Positions 17,566-26,438 are shown, counted from the first letter of the stretch. The stretch is DNA of 64,000 nucleotides from Photobacterium chitinilyticum (GCF_004104355.1 NZ_RJLM01000002.1:311168-375167); one strand, 5' to 3'. The notes: generated from the letters alone by a model not told the origin. Translations and numbers: made by a program.

Positions 17566-17880
17566 ATGTTGTGTGTAACAACGCCTGATATTGCCAATCA
17601 AACTATCAAGGAAGTGCTCGGGACTGTCACCGGGAATGTCGTTCAGTCCAAGCATGTCGGTCGCGACATTATGGCGGGCTTCAAGACGATTTTCGGCGGT
17701 GAGATCCGCGGTTATACCGAAATGCTCACCGAAGCCCGCGAGCAGGCATTGAGCCGAGCGATCGCCGAAGCCGAGGCCATGGGAGCCGATGCGATTGTGA
17801 ATATGCGTTTTACTACCAGTGCGATTATGCAGGGCGCGTCTGAAATTCTAGTTTATGGTACCGCGGTAAAGCTGCGTTAA
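17566..17880 (+). CDS. YbjQ/UPF0145-family protein
   Basis: This 104-aa protein of the YbjQ (UPF0145, heavy-metal-binding-like) family shows the characteristic GTVTGNVVQSKHVGRDIMAG segment, the IRGYTEMLTEAREQAL helix, GADAIVNMRF, and YGTAVKLR at the end. Members form pentamers, and their role is not established. The ATG at 17566 is chosen over 17515 and 17551 because GAGGAA lies 8 bases before it and the family starts just there. It follows the oxidoreductase in the same direction. Confidence 0.85.
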   Translation: MLCVTTPDIANQTIKEVLGTVTGNVVQSKHVGRDIMAGFKTIFGGEIRGYTEMLTEAREQALSRAIAEAEAMGADAIVNMRFTTSAIMQGASEILVYGTAVKLR

Positions 17881-17918
17881 GTGATATCAGGTCTGTTGTG
17901 TCGCTGAAAGCATAAAGC

Positions 17919-17980
17919 GTCCTAAACTGATTTTAGTTGTTTGTTTACAACAATTAGCTAAACGGATTTAGGACACTTTT
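17919..17980 (+). terminator. Imperfect hairpin, possible terminator of the ybjQ gene
   Basis: GTCCTAAA pairs with TTTAGGAC across about 40 bases that contain an inner TTGT/ACAA fold. CACTTTTA follows. This may be a weak terminator. Confidence 0.35.
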
Positions 17981-17987
17981 ATGTATA

Positions 17988-18107
17988 TCAGAAATTTTCG
18001 CAAACCATCACCAACAAAAACAGTTCACCATGTTTACTGATATGACAGACTTGTAGAGTATTTTTAGCTAAATCAATTCCGATAATATTAGATTTCAACA
18101 TGATCAT
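17988..18107 (-). pseudogene. IS110-family transposase N-terminal relic
   Basis: The reverse strand encodes MIMLKSNIIGIDLAKN followed by LQVCHISKHGEL. This is the opening of IS110-family (DEDD) transposases; the first catalytic Asp is in GIDLAKN. The match stops after about 30 residues, then an unrelated tail runs into a stop. About 65 bases upstream (to about 18175) look like the element's 5' non-coding end (GGGCTCCACTCTCC on the reverse strand). Everything downstream of the first 30 codons is gone. Confidence 0.8.
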
Positions 18108-18364
18108 GGCCTCTTTACTTAACTGGAACACCTTTGGTTAAGCTTATCTCAGGAGAGTGGAGCCCACACATCTTGTTAGTGCTTATACTCACTCGTATGC
18201 TGTTTATAATAATTTGCCATATGTGAACTAATGTCAGGATCTCAATTTAAGTTTGAATACATTCGCCTGACGTGATTAATTCAAGATAAGAACGTATAGT
18301 GCCATTCACTGATATTATCGAGAATGAACCATAATTTAGTGCGTATTTGAATTAGTCTAAGCCT

Positions 18365-19282
18365 ATGAACTCATTACACTTGAAAGCACTCTTGTTGGCC
18401 GCCGAAGCAGGTTCAATATCTGCTGCTGCCCGTAAGTTAGGAAAAAAACAACCTCAGGTTAGCCAATGGATCTCTGATCTGGAAATCGATCTTGGCGTTA
18501 ACTTTTTTGACCGAACTGGTAATAAAACGACATTAAGTAAAGAGGGGGAACGTTTACTGCCTTACCTCACGCACACCATGATCCAACTCGATAAGTTTGT
18601 TCAAAGTGCCGAAATGATCGCGCATGGTGAATCAACCGTAGTGACTATTGGGATTGAAAACTATATTCCCGACCTCGTCTTCACACAGCCACTCGCATTG
18701 ACGTTGGATTTACCCCATTTAAGTGTGGAAGTGTATCGCGAGGAAAAGCACCAACTGACGCAAGACTTGAACGAAGGCAATGTCGATATCATCATTATTC
18801 ATGAATCCGACACCCTTCATCACCAGCATTTTGAGTATTGCCGTTTAGGTCATTATAAAGAAGTGTTGGTATGCAGCCCAAACCATCCTCTCGCGACATT
18901 ACCTCTGGTAACCACCAGTGATTTAAGCCAATACCGTGAGTTAATTTGGGGTGAAACGAATAGCAATAGCAATAGCAGTAAGCAACATAAAGATGATAAC
19001 AGCGATGGGTTCAGCCCTAACTACGGTATTTTCTCAGATATTCAACCACTTGTCGCGATGTTGAAACGCAATAAAGGCTTTGCGTTTTTGCCCGCAGAAT
19101 GTGTTAACACCTATATCGAAAATGACCAATTGAGCGCCCTGAACTGTGATTTTGAACCTGCTGGCATCGACCGAAGAATTGAGCTGTGTTGGCGCAATGG
19201 ATTAACGCTGTCTCAAGATGGTAGTCAAATAGTAGAGGCCTTCAAAATTAACCACCAACTCGCAGACAAGCCTGTATCTTAA
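18365..19282 (+). CDS. LysR-family transcriptional regulator
   Basis: This 305-aa protein has the LysR winged helix-turn-helix at residues 1-60 (LKALLLAAEAGSISAAARKLGKKQPQVSQ, continuing FFDRTGNKTTLSKEGERLL). A periplasmic-binding-protein-like sensor follows at about 90-300. An Asn/Ser-rich insert (SNSNSSKQHKDDNSD, about 201-215) lies in the sensor domain and is unusual. It reads toward the convergent amidohydrolase/membrane-protein operon, with only a base or two between the stops; regulation of that operon is possible but unproven. No clear shine-dalgarno precedes the ATG. Confidence 0.88.
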   Translation: MNSLHLKALLLAAEAGSISAAARKLGKKQPQVSQWISDLEIDLGVNFFDRTGNKTTLSKEGERLLPYLTHTMIQLDKFVQSAEMIAHGESTVVTIGIENYIPDLVFTQPLALTLDLPHLSVEVYREEKHQLTQDLNEGNVDIIIIHESDTLHHQHFEYCRLGHYKEVLVCSPNHPLATLPLVTTSDLSQYRELIWGETNSNSNSSKQHKDDNSDGFSPNYGIFSDIQPLVAMLKRNKGFAFLPAECVNTYIENDQLSALNCDFEPAGIDRRIELCWRNGLTLSQDGSQIVEAFKINHQLADKPVS

Positions 19283-19283
19283 G

Positions 19284-19793
19284 CTAATTTTCGGACTTAA
19301 TTTCACGTTGGGATTGTATTTCAGATTTAGGCAGGGGTTCTGACTCGACCTGAAGATTATATTTTGATTTAAGCTCTGGAGTAGAAACAGAAGCGGCAAT
19401 TAGTGCATCCCACCAATCGTATACGTACAAAGATGCGTAAATTGGAAGGATTGCCCAAAGTAGCGGGTCATCCCATACTGTTGTAGTAATTCCAATTGCG
19501 GCGATTGCCAAGATGATAAGTTCAGAGATACCAGTAAACAGTAGCAGTTTAGTTAGGTGGGCAAGCGTACGTTGAAGTTGGTAGGTAAGCTGTGTTTTCT
19601 GATAGGTAGCCTCAAAAACACCAATAATACCCGCGGCCATCAAGAGCCCTATCACCGCTAATATTGCAGACTGATTGCCTTGATCCATCTTACGCATACT
19701 ATCAAAAGTGCAACTAAACAATATGGGCACAATGAATATCAGCAGAACCAGCTGTCTTACTGCCACCTCAATATAAAAACGCTTTTGTTGCAC
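19284..19793 (-). CDS. Small inner-membrane protein of unknown function
   Basis: This 169-aa protein has four predicted membrane spans (about residues 14-32, 45-65, 84-105 and 107-128) and a hydrophilic, charged C-terminal tail (SEPLPKSEIQSQREIKSEN). I recognise no family. A GTG at 19793 is the likely start because GGAGG lies 5 bases before it; in-frame ATGs at 19805 and 19835 lack such a site. It follows the amidohydrolase gene in the same direction with about 50 bases between, so the two are probably co-transcribed. Confidence 0.65.
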   Translation of the reverse strand: MQQKRFYIEVAVRQLVLLIFIVPILFSCTFDSMRKMDQGNQSAILAVIGLLMAAGIIGVFEATYQKTQLTYQLQRTLAHLTKLLLFTGISELIILAIAAIGITTTVWDDPLLWAILPIYASLYVYDWWDALIAASVSTPELKSKYNLQVESEPLPKSEIQSQREIKSEN

Positions 19794-19843
19794 ACTGACC
19801 TCCATAAAAAAGACGGTGCAGAGCAAGCCCTGCACCTATTGTT

Positions 19844-21517
19844 TTATTCTTCTGCGTCGAAGACGATATCACCTTGTAGCACTGTCATTAAGATTTCCGT
19901 GTCTGCTATATCATCGGCTGATAAACGGGTAATGTCTTTTTCGAGAATGGCAAAGTCGGCCGATTTCCCAACGGTTATCGAACCCGTAATGTCGCTAATC
20001 CCTAAACTATCAGCAGCATTGATCGTGTAGGAATCTATCGCGGATTGCACGTCTGGCAAGCCTGTTTCACCCATTTTCAAACTATTCGCGATTCCAACTA
20101 ATGGATTGATGTCATTAACGTTCCAATCACTACTTAACGTAACATTAGCACCTGTATCAAAAATGGCTCTTGGATTCATCAATGCGTGGGTTCGCTTAGC
20201 CCCTAAAAAGGGTTCTGCCCACTCATGATCATGATGTACGACATAATCAGACCCCACTTGGAAATCGGCTGTCGCATCCAGTTCTGCGAAACGAGGGACG
20301 TCTTTTAAGTCCACCAATTCCACGTGCGTTAGCGTATAAGGTTTTTTCGAACCTTGGCTGCGAACATGCTCAATAGCATTTAATGATTCGCGAACGGCTC
20401 CATCACCAATCGCATGGATATGAGCGCTATAGCCAATCTTGTTCAATGTATCCAGCCAGGATTTCATTTTATGTGGCGGAATGTAATTGATGCCGAAAGG
20501 CTCATCTGGAATATAAGTATCTAAATACGGTGCTAACGTTTTCGCTGTGCCATTAATAATGATGCCATCGCTATACATTTTTACCTGGTCTAGCAATAAC
20601 AAACGCGACTTATCGCTCGATTGTACTTTCTTTAAAAATGCTAACTGCGGTGCCATTGAGTCAGTCGGGTAAATCCACGGTCGCAGTGAAACTCGGGCGG
20701 TTAAATTACCGTCTTTCTCTGCTTGCTGCCATACGTCATACCAGCCGCGTTTCCAATAAAGTCGGCCATCACCAATGGTTGTTATGCCATGCGCGGCGGA
20801 TTCTTCAAGACCAGCAATTAAGCCTTCGTAGCTTTTCTCGAACTTGTTTTCCAAGCTATTCCATGCCATCTCCATGATGAGATCGCCTGCGTTATCAAAC
20901 AAAATACCGTTCAGCTCACCAGTTTTTTCGTCTTTGAGGATCTTACCACCTTGCGGTTCGGGAGAGTCTTTGGTGATACCTGCTAATTTAAGCGCTGCGG
21001 AGTTGACCCACATAGAATGTGAGGTTTGCTCCATGAACACGACTGGTCGTTTCGGGAAAATGCGGTCAATTACTTCAAGTGGTGTGTAGCGATTATCTTC
21101 ACTCATAATTGCATCCAAAGAAAAACCATAGCCCATTAGCCAGCTATCCGACTTAGTTTTTCTACTGCATGCTTTTAAATAGGGAATTTGTCCTTCAAGC
21201 GACGCATCCATATCGAGTTCACAATTGCTGCCGGCTTCTGAAGCCGCCTCAAATACATGGTTATGATTATCAATAAAACCCGGCATAACATAGGCTTGTT
21301 CAAGGTCGATAAGTTCGGTATTTTTGTTACGATATGTATCTGCTTCTGCCGCTTTACCTACAAACACAATATGGCCATCGTGAATGGCAATTGCATCGGC
21401 ATTGTCATGACCGTAGATTTTTGCGTTCGTTAAAATCATGTCGGCTTGTTCGACAGCCAGCGCATTCGAACTCATGATTAGGCTCGCTATTAGTGTCAAA
21501 GGGTAAATTCGGTTCAT
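19844..21517 (-). CDS. Exported amidohydrolase (YtcJ-like)
   Basis: This 557-aa metal-dependent hydrolase of the amidohydrolase superfamily, YtcJ/Amidohydro_3 branch, has a Sec signal peptide (residues 1-21, ending NALA), so it should work in the periplasm. The composite beta domain carries ILTNAKIYGHD and the metal site is DNHNH (about 82-86). Later segments match the family: HAIGDGAVRESLNAIEH, SDWNVNDINPLVGI, and the terminal VGKSADFAILEKDI. YtcJ-type enzymes usually cleave amides or formamides; the substrate cannot be read. It is the first gene of a likely operon with the small membrane protein and is convergent with the LysR gene. Confidence 0.87.
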   Translation of the reverse strand: MNRIYPLTLIASLIMSSNALAVEQADMILTNAKIYGHDNADAIAIHDGHIVFVGKAAEADTYRNKNTELIDLEQAYVMPGFIDNHNHVFEAASEAGSNCELDMDASLEGQIPYLKACSRKTKSDSWLMGYGFSLDAIMSEDNRYTPLEVIDRIFPKRPVVFMEQTSHSMWVNSAALKLAGITKDSPEPQGGKILKDEKTGELNGILFDNAGDLIMEMAWNSLENKFEKSYEGLIAGLEESAAHGITTIGDGRLYWKRGWYDVWQQAEKDGNLTARVSLRPWIYPTDSMAPQLAFLKKVQSSDKSRLLLLDQVKMYSDGIIINGTAKTLAPYLDTYIPDEPFGINYIPPHKMKSWLDTLNKIGYSAHIHAIGDGAVRESLNAIEHVRSQGSKKPYTLTHVELVDLKDVPRFAELDATADFQVGSDYVVHHDHEWAEPFLGAKRTHALMNPRAIFDTGANVTLSSDWNVNDINPLVGIANSLKMGETGLPDVQSAIDSYTINAADSLGISDITGSITVGKSADFAILEKDITRLSADDIADTEILMTVLQGDIVFDAEE

Positions 21518-21892
21518 TATTCATTCCTTTCATGCCCCACAATCATTGTGAGTATAGGGAGTGTTAGTATGTTGCGATGAAGAAAGACTACTGCAACATA
21601 AAAACAAAAGAAAAATAGTGAGTATAAGAATACTGGGATAACCTAAAAACTTAGAATTACCATCATTAGTAATACCTAACTGCTTGGCGACGAATGAACG
21701 ATTGATGACAATAACTTAACAAGCCCAAGTATACGACCAAACTAAAAAACGCTCGCAGCCTATTCGAGATAAAGCTTAGCGAGCGGAAAATTCAGTGAGA
21801 GCAACCAAGCGGAATCACTTCGGTGGAGCTCGAAGTATCATCAGTATTGAAAACAACATCAAAAATATGGGGGAGGGGGAAGCAAAACAGAC
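21518..21892. other. Intergenic region between amidohydrolase and pyruvate kinase
   Basis: It holds the amidohydrolase promoter on the left-going strand and the transcription terminator of the pgtP-pyk operon at 21744-21785. No coding stretch is seen. Confidence 0.6.
21744..21785 (-). terminator. Rho-independent terminator of the pgtP-pyk operon
   Basis: Read on the reverse strand, CGCTCGC pairs with GCGAGCG across a 22-base loop that can extend the stem (TAAGC/GCT), followed by TTTTTT. It lies about 110 bases after the pyruvate kinase stop. Confidence 0.75.
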
Positions 21893-23353
21893 TTAAGCTG
21901 CTGATTGCTCGAACATATTCGGTAGTTTGATAAAACGGCAAATATCGGTATCTCCAGAATTTTCCAGTGATTCGAGCTGGGTGAGGATCAGTGAATCAAC
22001 ATTATTCAGCATATCTGCATGAAATAAATGCGCTTTTACTTTTTCCGCCAAAGCGTGCCCTGACATCCCTTGATGATCAAAGCGAACAGGTATCACACCG
22101 CGTAATATTGCCAATTGACGCAATACACGAGGCTCATGAGATAAAGCCCAGATATTTTGTTTGCCCTGGAAGCGGGACATCAGACGAGGGGTATCACCTT
22201 GCTCGGTAAGAATAGCTACGCCTAAGTTCTGTTTTGAACTTGATGCAGATAACATCGCAGCCAATGCCATGCTTTTGCGTGGCTCAGAACATAAGTTAAT
22301 TAAGTTTTTCCAGCTCTCACCCGCCTCATTCACTCGCCCTTCAGCCCCACAAGCAATGTTGGCCATATAGGCAACCGCTTCAACCGGAAACTTCCCCGCA
22401 GCTGATTCAGCTGAAAGCATCAGTGCATCAGTACCTTCAAGGACCGCATTCGCGACATCTGAGACTTCCGCGCGCGTCGGCATTGGGTTTTCGATCATAG
22501 ACTCCATCATTTGCGTTGCAGTGATCACTGGGCGACCATGATAACGGGAGCGTTCTATTAATCGTTTCTGAACCAAAGGCAGATTAGCGTCCCCTATTTC
22601 AACGCCCAAATCGCCCCGTGCAACCATAATCACATCAGAAGCGAGAATAACGTCATCCATAGCCTTCACTGACGCAACCACTTCAGCACGTTCAACTTTG
22701 GCTACAATCGCCGCAGAACATCCTGCCGCCTGCACCAGATCTCGCGCTTCATTCAACTCCGCTGAATTACGCGGGAACGACACAGCAACAAAGTCAGCAT
22801 CAAGCTCAGCCGCAGTAATGATATCTTGCTTATCTTTCTCAGTCAGTGCTGGCGCAGACAAACCACCACCTAATAAATTGATGCCTTTTCGGTTTGACAA
22901 CATGCCTGAGTTCAACACCTTCGTCAGCACCTTCATGCCATCAATATTCTTAACTTTTAGACGTATACGGCCATCATCCAATAGCAGCGTATCACCCACT
23001 TGTATATCGCTCACTAGCTGCGGAAAATCTAACCCGACCGCCTGTTCTGTTCCCGCATCTAATGCCATATTTGCATCAAGCGTAAATAGCTGCCCTTTTT
23101 CGAGCTTCACTTGACCATTGAGGAAAGCTGCGATGCGAATTTTAGGCCCTTGTAAATCAACCAAAACGCCAACATGGCGATCCAGCCGTAAAGCGATTGA
23201 ACGCACTAGTTCAGCGCGTGCAATATGCTCTTCAGACGAGCCATGAGAGAAGTTTAAACGGACAACGTTAACACCAGCCAGAATCAGTTTTTCGATAATT
23301 TGAGGGTTATTACTTGCAGGGCCTAAAGTGGCGACAATTTTAGTTTTGCACAT
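21893..23353 (-). CDS. pyk: Pyruvate kinase (accessory paralogue in the pgt island)
   Basis: This 486-aa enzyme converts phosphoenolpyruvate plus ADP to pyruvate plus ATP. It is full length: TKIVATLGPAS at the N-terminus, VNVVRLNFSHGS, the active-site strand MVARGDLGVEIG, PVITATQMMESMI and the GTDALMLSAESAAGKFP loop, followed by the C-terminal allosteric domain. The ATG at 23353 is taken, with AGGTAA before it, because family members begin at this point; the open frame continues to 23395. It lies 67 bases after pgtP in the same direction. This placement suggests it is a dedicated enzyme feeding imported three-carbon phosphates into pyruvate, additional to the housekeeping pyruvate kinases. 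Confidence 0.92.
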   Translation of the reverse strand: MCKTKIVATLGPASNNPQIIEKLILAGVNVVRLNFSHGSSEEHIARAELVRSIALRLDRHVGVLVDLQGPKIRIAAFLNGQVKLEKGQLFTLDANMALDAGTEQAVGLDFPQLVSDIQVGDTLLLDDGRIRLKVKNIDGMKVLTKVLNSGMLSNRKGINLLGGGLSAPALTEKDKQDIITAAELDADFVAVSFPRNSAELNEARDLVQAAGCSAAIVAKVERAEVVASVKAMDDVILASDVIMVARGDLGVEIGDANLPLVQKRLIERSRYHGRPVITATQMMESMIENPMPTRAEVSDVANAVLEGTDALMLSAESAAGKFPVEAVAYMANIACGAEGRVNEAGESWKNLINLCSEPRKSMALAAMLSASSSKQNLGVAILTEQGDTPRLMSRFQGKQNIWALSHEPRVLRQLAILRGVIPVRFDHQGMSGHALAEKVKAHLFHADMLNNVDSLILTQLESLENSGDTDICRFIKLPNMFEQSAA

Positions 23354-23381
23354 GGTATTACCTAGGAATATGATGAAAGAA

Positions 23382-23410
23382 AGCAGTAGCGACATCGTAT
23401 CGCTACTGCT
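23382..23410 (-). terminator. Intercistronic hairpin between pgtP and pyk
   Basis: A perfect 10-bp stem AGCAGTAGCG/CGCTACTGCT with a 9-base loop is followed on the reverse strand by TTTCTTTC. It may end part of the transcripts so that pyruvate kinase is made at a lower level than the transporter, or it may stabilise the pgtP message. Confidence 0.5.
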
Positions 23411-23420
23411 AAATAGCCTT

Positions 23421-24815
23421 TTACTTCTCCAAAATTAGCTCGTTATCGATTGAAGACGGAGTATCAATGTCTGTTACTTTCTTCGCATTCCACACGGTCA
23501 AAGCCAAGAACACAGAAAGCACTGCTGTACTTAACCAGAAATATTGTGCATTGCCGAAGTCATACACTTTTACAACTTCTCCTGCATCATTAACAATCTC
23601 AGTAATTGTGATTAATTGAGATGAAATCAGTTCCTGTGCTGACGCTGCCATATATGAGAATAAGCCAATGAAACCTTTTACTGCTCCCACTGCATTTTTA
23701 GGCATCAGATCGCATGCGGTCAGACCCGCAAGGAATACAACCAGACCACCAATGGCATAACCGATTAAAGACAGTGCCACAGCATCCATCATTCGGCTTT
23801 GTGGGCCAAAGAACAACAGAAGCATCCCCGTGATATTTGCAATACCGTATAGCAGTGTTGGAATATGGCGATTAGAGTTAAAGATTTTATCGGAAATAAT
23901 GCCGGATAAAATCGCACCAGCAAGGCCGGCAATAGGATACGCGGACATTGCGAAGCCAGCATCAATCAGGCTGTAGCCTTTTACTTCTTGAAGGTATAAA
24001 ACTGCCCAAGAAGATATTGCATAACGTGAGGAGTACATCGCCGCACACGCCAGTGCTATTAACCACACAGTCGGCTGTTTTAAAATAAAGAGCTGGGCAC
24101 GGCGTGTTTCTTTCGGATCATTCGCTTTTTTAATATCAGGCTCTTCACCAAAAGCAGTGGCAGAATCAGGCAGACCATAAGTTTGTGGACGGTCACGCAG
24201 AACAAAGAACATGCATAGCGCAGCAATAACAGCTGCAATACCAGCACCAATAAAGCCCGCACGCCAGCCAAAATAGCTCACCATCGTTGCAGTCAGGATC
24301 CAGGTAATCCCCTCACCGATGTTACGTGATCCGCCCCAAATTGAATAACGGCTACCACGTTGTTTCGGCGAAAACCATTGAAAAATAGATACACATGAGG
24401 GGGCTGATCCTACTGACTGGAACCAACCATTTAACCCCCATAAAAGGACAAAGAAAAATGCGGTGGTGTTCATCCCCAGACTGATAGCAGTTAGGCCTGA
24501 CAGAAACAGCGAAAAGGACATAAACCGTCCGATATTGGCGTAATCTGACAAGAAGCCATTCGAGAACTTACCGATCGCGTAAGTAAAGAAGAAAGCCGAG
24601 CCCATAATTCCCAACTCTGCTTTGGTGACGATATCTGCATCCAGCATTGGTTTTTTCACGACACCTAAGCTCATGCGCACTACGTAGAATACGGCATAAC
24701 CAAACACCAGGCCGAGAAAAACAGACCATTGGTGACGTTTATAAATGGACTGAATTTTTTCCGGGCTTCCTGCCATAACCGGTTTATCCGGTCTGGTTTT
24801 AAAAAAATTAAACAT
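23421..24815 (-). CDS. pgtP: Phosphoglycerate transporter PgtP (MFS organophosphate:phosphate antiporter)
   Basis: This 464-aa, 12-span inner-membrane antiporter belongs to the GlpT/UhpT/UhpC/PgtP family and exchanges phosphate for phosphoglycerates or phosphoenolpyruvate. Family markers are RHQWSVFLGLVFGYAVFYVVR in span 1 (a conserved Arg of the phosphate site), the loop LSDYANIGRFM, GLNGWFQSVGSAPS, IFQWFSPKQRGSRYSIWGGSRNIGEG, and the second-half segment YAIGGLVVFLAGL. The ATG at 24815 follows GGAGA at the right distance. It is divergent from pgtC-pgtB-pgtA, which is the arrangement of the Salmonella pgt locus, and this context decides the call over UhpC or GlpT. It is expected to be induced by external phosphoglycerate through PgtB/PgtA. 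Confidence 0.9.
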   Translation of the reverse strand: MFNFFKTRPDKPVMAGSPEKIQSIYKRHQWSVFLGLVFGYAVFYVVRMSLGVVKKPMLDADIVTKAELGIMGSAFFFTYAIGKFSNGFLSDYANIGRFMSFSLFLSGLTAISLGMNTTAFFFVLLWGLNGWFQSVGSAPSCVSIFQWFSPKQRGSRYSIWGGSRNIGEGITWILTATMVSYFGWRAGFIGAGIAAVIAALCMFFVLRDRPQTYGLPDSATAFGEEPDIKKANDPKETRRAQLFILKQPTVWLIALACAAMYSSRYAISSWAVLYLQEVKGYSLIDAGFAMSAYPIAGLAGAILSGIISDKIFNSNRHIPTLLYGIANITGMLLLFFGPQSRMMDAVALSLIGYAIGGLVVFLAGLTACDLMPKNAVGAVKGFIGLFSYMAASAQELISSQLITITEIVNDAGEVVKVYDFGNAQYFWLSTAVLSVFLALTVWNAKKVTDIDTPSSIDNELILEK

Positions 24816-25157
24816 ATTAATCTCCATGCATAAAAAGGGTTTTTATGAGCATTGCTATTAAGCTAAAGTGCTTGCGGTGAATAATATGACGTTAAAAAAA
24901 ACCAGCAAGAGAGGCATTTTGGGAGCGATTTGTCACAAATTTAAATTCACTTGGGACAAAAAAGGGACATCTGAGTTGGAGATAATTATATCTCTCGGTA
25001 ATAATGATTCAGAGAATAAATGAAATGTTCCCAAAGTGGTTCAAATAGATTTTTGAATGTTTACCGTTTATTTCTATTTTTTTGATAGAGTGCACAAAAC
25101 ATGCTGCTTTTGTGTTTTCTACAGGCATATGCATCACGAGCAGTAACGATGGTTATC
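24816..25157. promoter_or_regulatory. Divergent pgtP/pgtC control region with repeated GGGA motifs
   Basis: This region must carry both promoters. GGGA occurs at 24921-24924, 24953-24957 (GGGAC) and 24964-24968 (GGGAC), and inverted as TCCC at 25029-25032. The pair at 24951-24968 forms a direct repeat with 11-base spacing, roughly one helical turn, which suits a dimeric response regulator such as PgtA. I see no TGGCAC-N5-TTGC sigma-54 promoter. Confidence 0.4.
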
Positions 25158-26432
25158 ATGAAAAGCAAAAAAAAATTGATTGTGTTATTAATATTTTTAT
25201 TAACATCTGTAAGGTGTCTCGCAGCTGAAAGCAAACCCATTGTTATTTTAACAACATTCTCTGAGCACACTATTTCTCAAATTGTTGATAAATATCATGA
25301 GTTTTATCCTGGTGCTGACATTAGAATCATTTTTAGACGCACTCGCTCTATGTTACGTTTATTAGAGAAAGATGATTATCAGAATATTGATATCGTTATC
25401 TCATCTTCTCCCGTGTTGTTTCATCACCTCGCTAACAACAAAAAGCTGCATACATTCTCACCCCCATATAGCGTTCCAAGCTGGTTAGCACCGCATATTT
25501 TAGATATCTCCGGAAAAGTTACGGCATTCGGCTATTCTGGCTTTGGTCTAATATCGAATGAACAATACTTAACAAGCCATGGCTTGCCGATACCTGAAAC
25601 ATGGGAAGATCTTACCAACGCGCAATTTTTTCAGCATATCACCATGAGCACGCCCTCTCGCTCCGGTACCACCAACTTAATGGTAGAAAATATTCTTCAG
25701 CATTATGGCTGGGAAGAAGGCTGGCGATTATTAATGAAAATAGGCGGCAATATCGCCTTTATTTCTTCACGAAGTTTTGGTGTCAGTGAAGCCGTTTCTC
25801 GTGGTTTAATTGGTGCTGGCCCGGTTATCGACAGTTATGCTATTAATAGTATCAAAGTCTTTGACTATGTTGGTTTTAAGTATCTAACTAGCTCAATCTT
25901 GATGCCGACATATATAGGCATTGCGAAGAACAGCCAGCATATAAATGACGCTATAAAATTCGTAGATTTTCTACGCTCTAAGTCAGGACAACAGCTATTA
26001 GAAAAAACATCTATCGCTAAGTTTTCACTTTCTCAACCCAAATTAGCTGAAACAACATCTTTTATATTAAATAAACAGCTTGTTCACAGCAGAGATAAGT
26101 TAATTTCATTCCTGTTTGATCAGGCTATTACTGAACAGTTACATCAGCTGAACACTACATGGGAATCCATTCATCAGCTTGAATCTCAAGTGAATTTATC
26201 ATCAGAAGCGCTAAAAAAGCTCGTACGTGCAAAACAATATGCATCACAAGTTCCCGTTACCGCTGAACAATCAATATCAGAAGAGTACCTAGTATTATTC
26301 AACAACGATAATGCGAAGCGAGGAAGGGACCCCATTATGGCAAAGGAAATCCAGCAATGGAAAGAAACCTTAAGAAATAACCTACAACAAGCAAATTTGC
26401 TGACGAGTCAAATTCATCAAGAGCAAGAGTAA
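25158..26432 (+). CDS. pgtC: Phosphoglycerate sensing/regulatory periplasmic protein PgtC
   Basis: This 424-aa exported protein has a Sec signal of about 22 residues (MKSKKKLIVLL..., ending CLAAE). Its solute-binding fold resembles iron/phosphonate binding proteins: VILTTFSEHTISQIVDKYHE, then VAFGYSGFGLI-like and PETWEDLTN segments, and SRSGTTNLMVENIL. A helical C-terminal stretch (about 330-424) follows. In Salmonella PgtC works with PgtB to detect external phosphoglycerate and induce pgtP. The start could be the ATG at 25149 or 25158; neither has a strong ribosome site. The gene is followed after 6 bases by pgtB. Confidence 0.87.
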   Translation: MKSKKKLIVLLIFLLTSVRCLAAESKPIVILTTFSEHTISQIVDKYHEFYPGADIRIIFRRTRSMLRLLEKDDYQNIDIVISSSPVLFHHLANNKKLHTFSPPYSVPSWLAPHILDISGKVTAFGYSGFGLISNEQYLTSHGLPIPETWEDLTNAQFFQHITMSTPSRSGTTNLMVENILQHYGWEEGWRLLMKIGGNIAFISSRSFGVSEAVSRGLIGAGPVIDSYAINSIKVFDYVGFKYLTSSILMPTYIGIAKNSQHINDAIKFVDFLRSKSGQQLLEKTSIAKFSLSQPKLAETTSFILNKQLVHSRDKLISFLFDQAITEQLHQLNTTWESIHQLESQVNLSSEALKKLVRAKQYASQVPVTAEQSISEEYLVLFNNDNAKRGRDPIMAKEIQQWKETLRNNLQQANLLTSQIHQEQE

Positions 26433-26438
26433 GCCACT

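Larger units (their letters stand above)
17881..18364. other. Intergenic region with IS110 relic
   Basis: It contains an imperfect hairpin after the ybjQ gene, the start of an IS110-type transposase on the reverse strand, part of that element's left end (to about 18175), and about 190 bases that should include the promoter of the LysR gene. Confidence 0.6.

Noticed and set aside
23421-24815. UhpC/GlpT identity for the MFS transporter
   Set aside because: The divergent pgtC-pgtB-pgtA genes fix it as PgtP; no uhpA/uhpB or glp genes are present.
24816-25157. Sigma-54 promoter for pgtP
   Set aside because: No TGGCAC-N5-TTGC match on either strand, and PgtA lacks GAFTGA.
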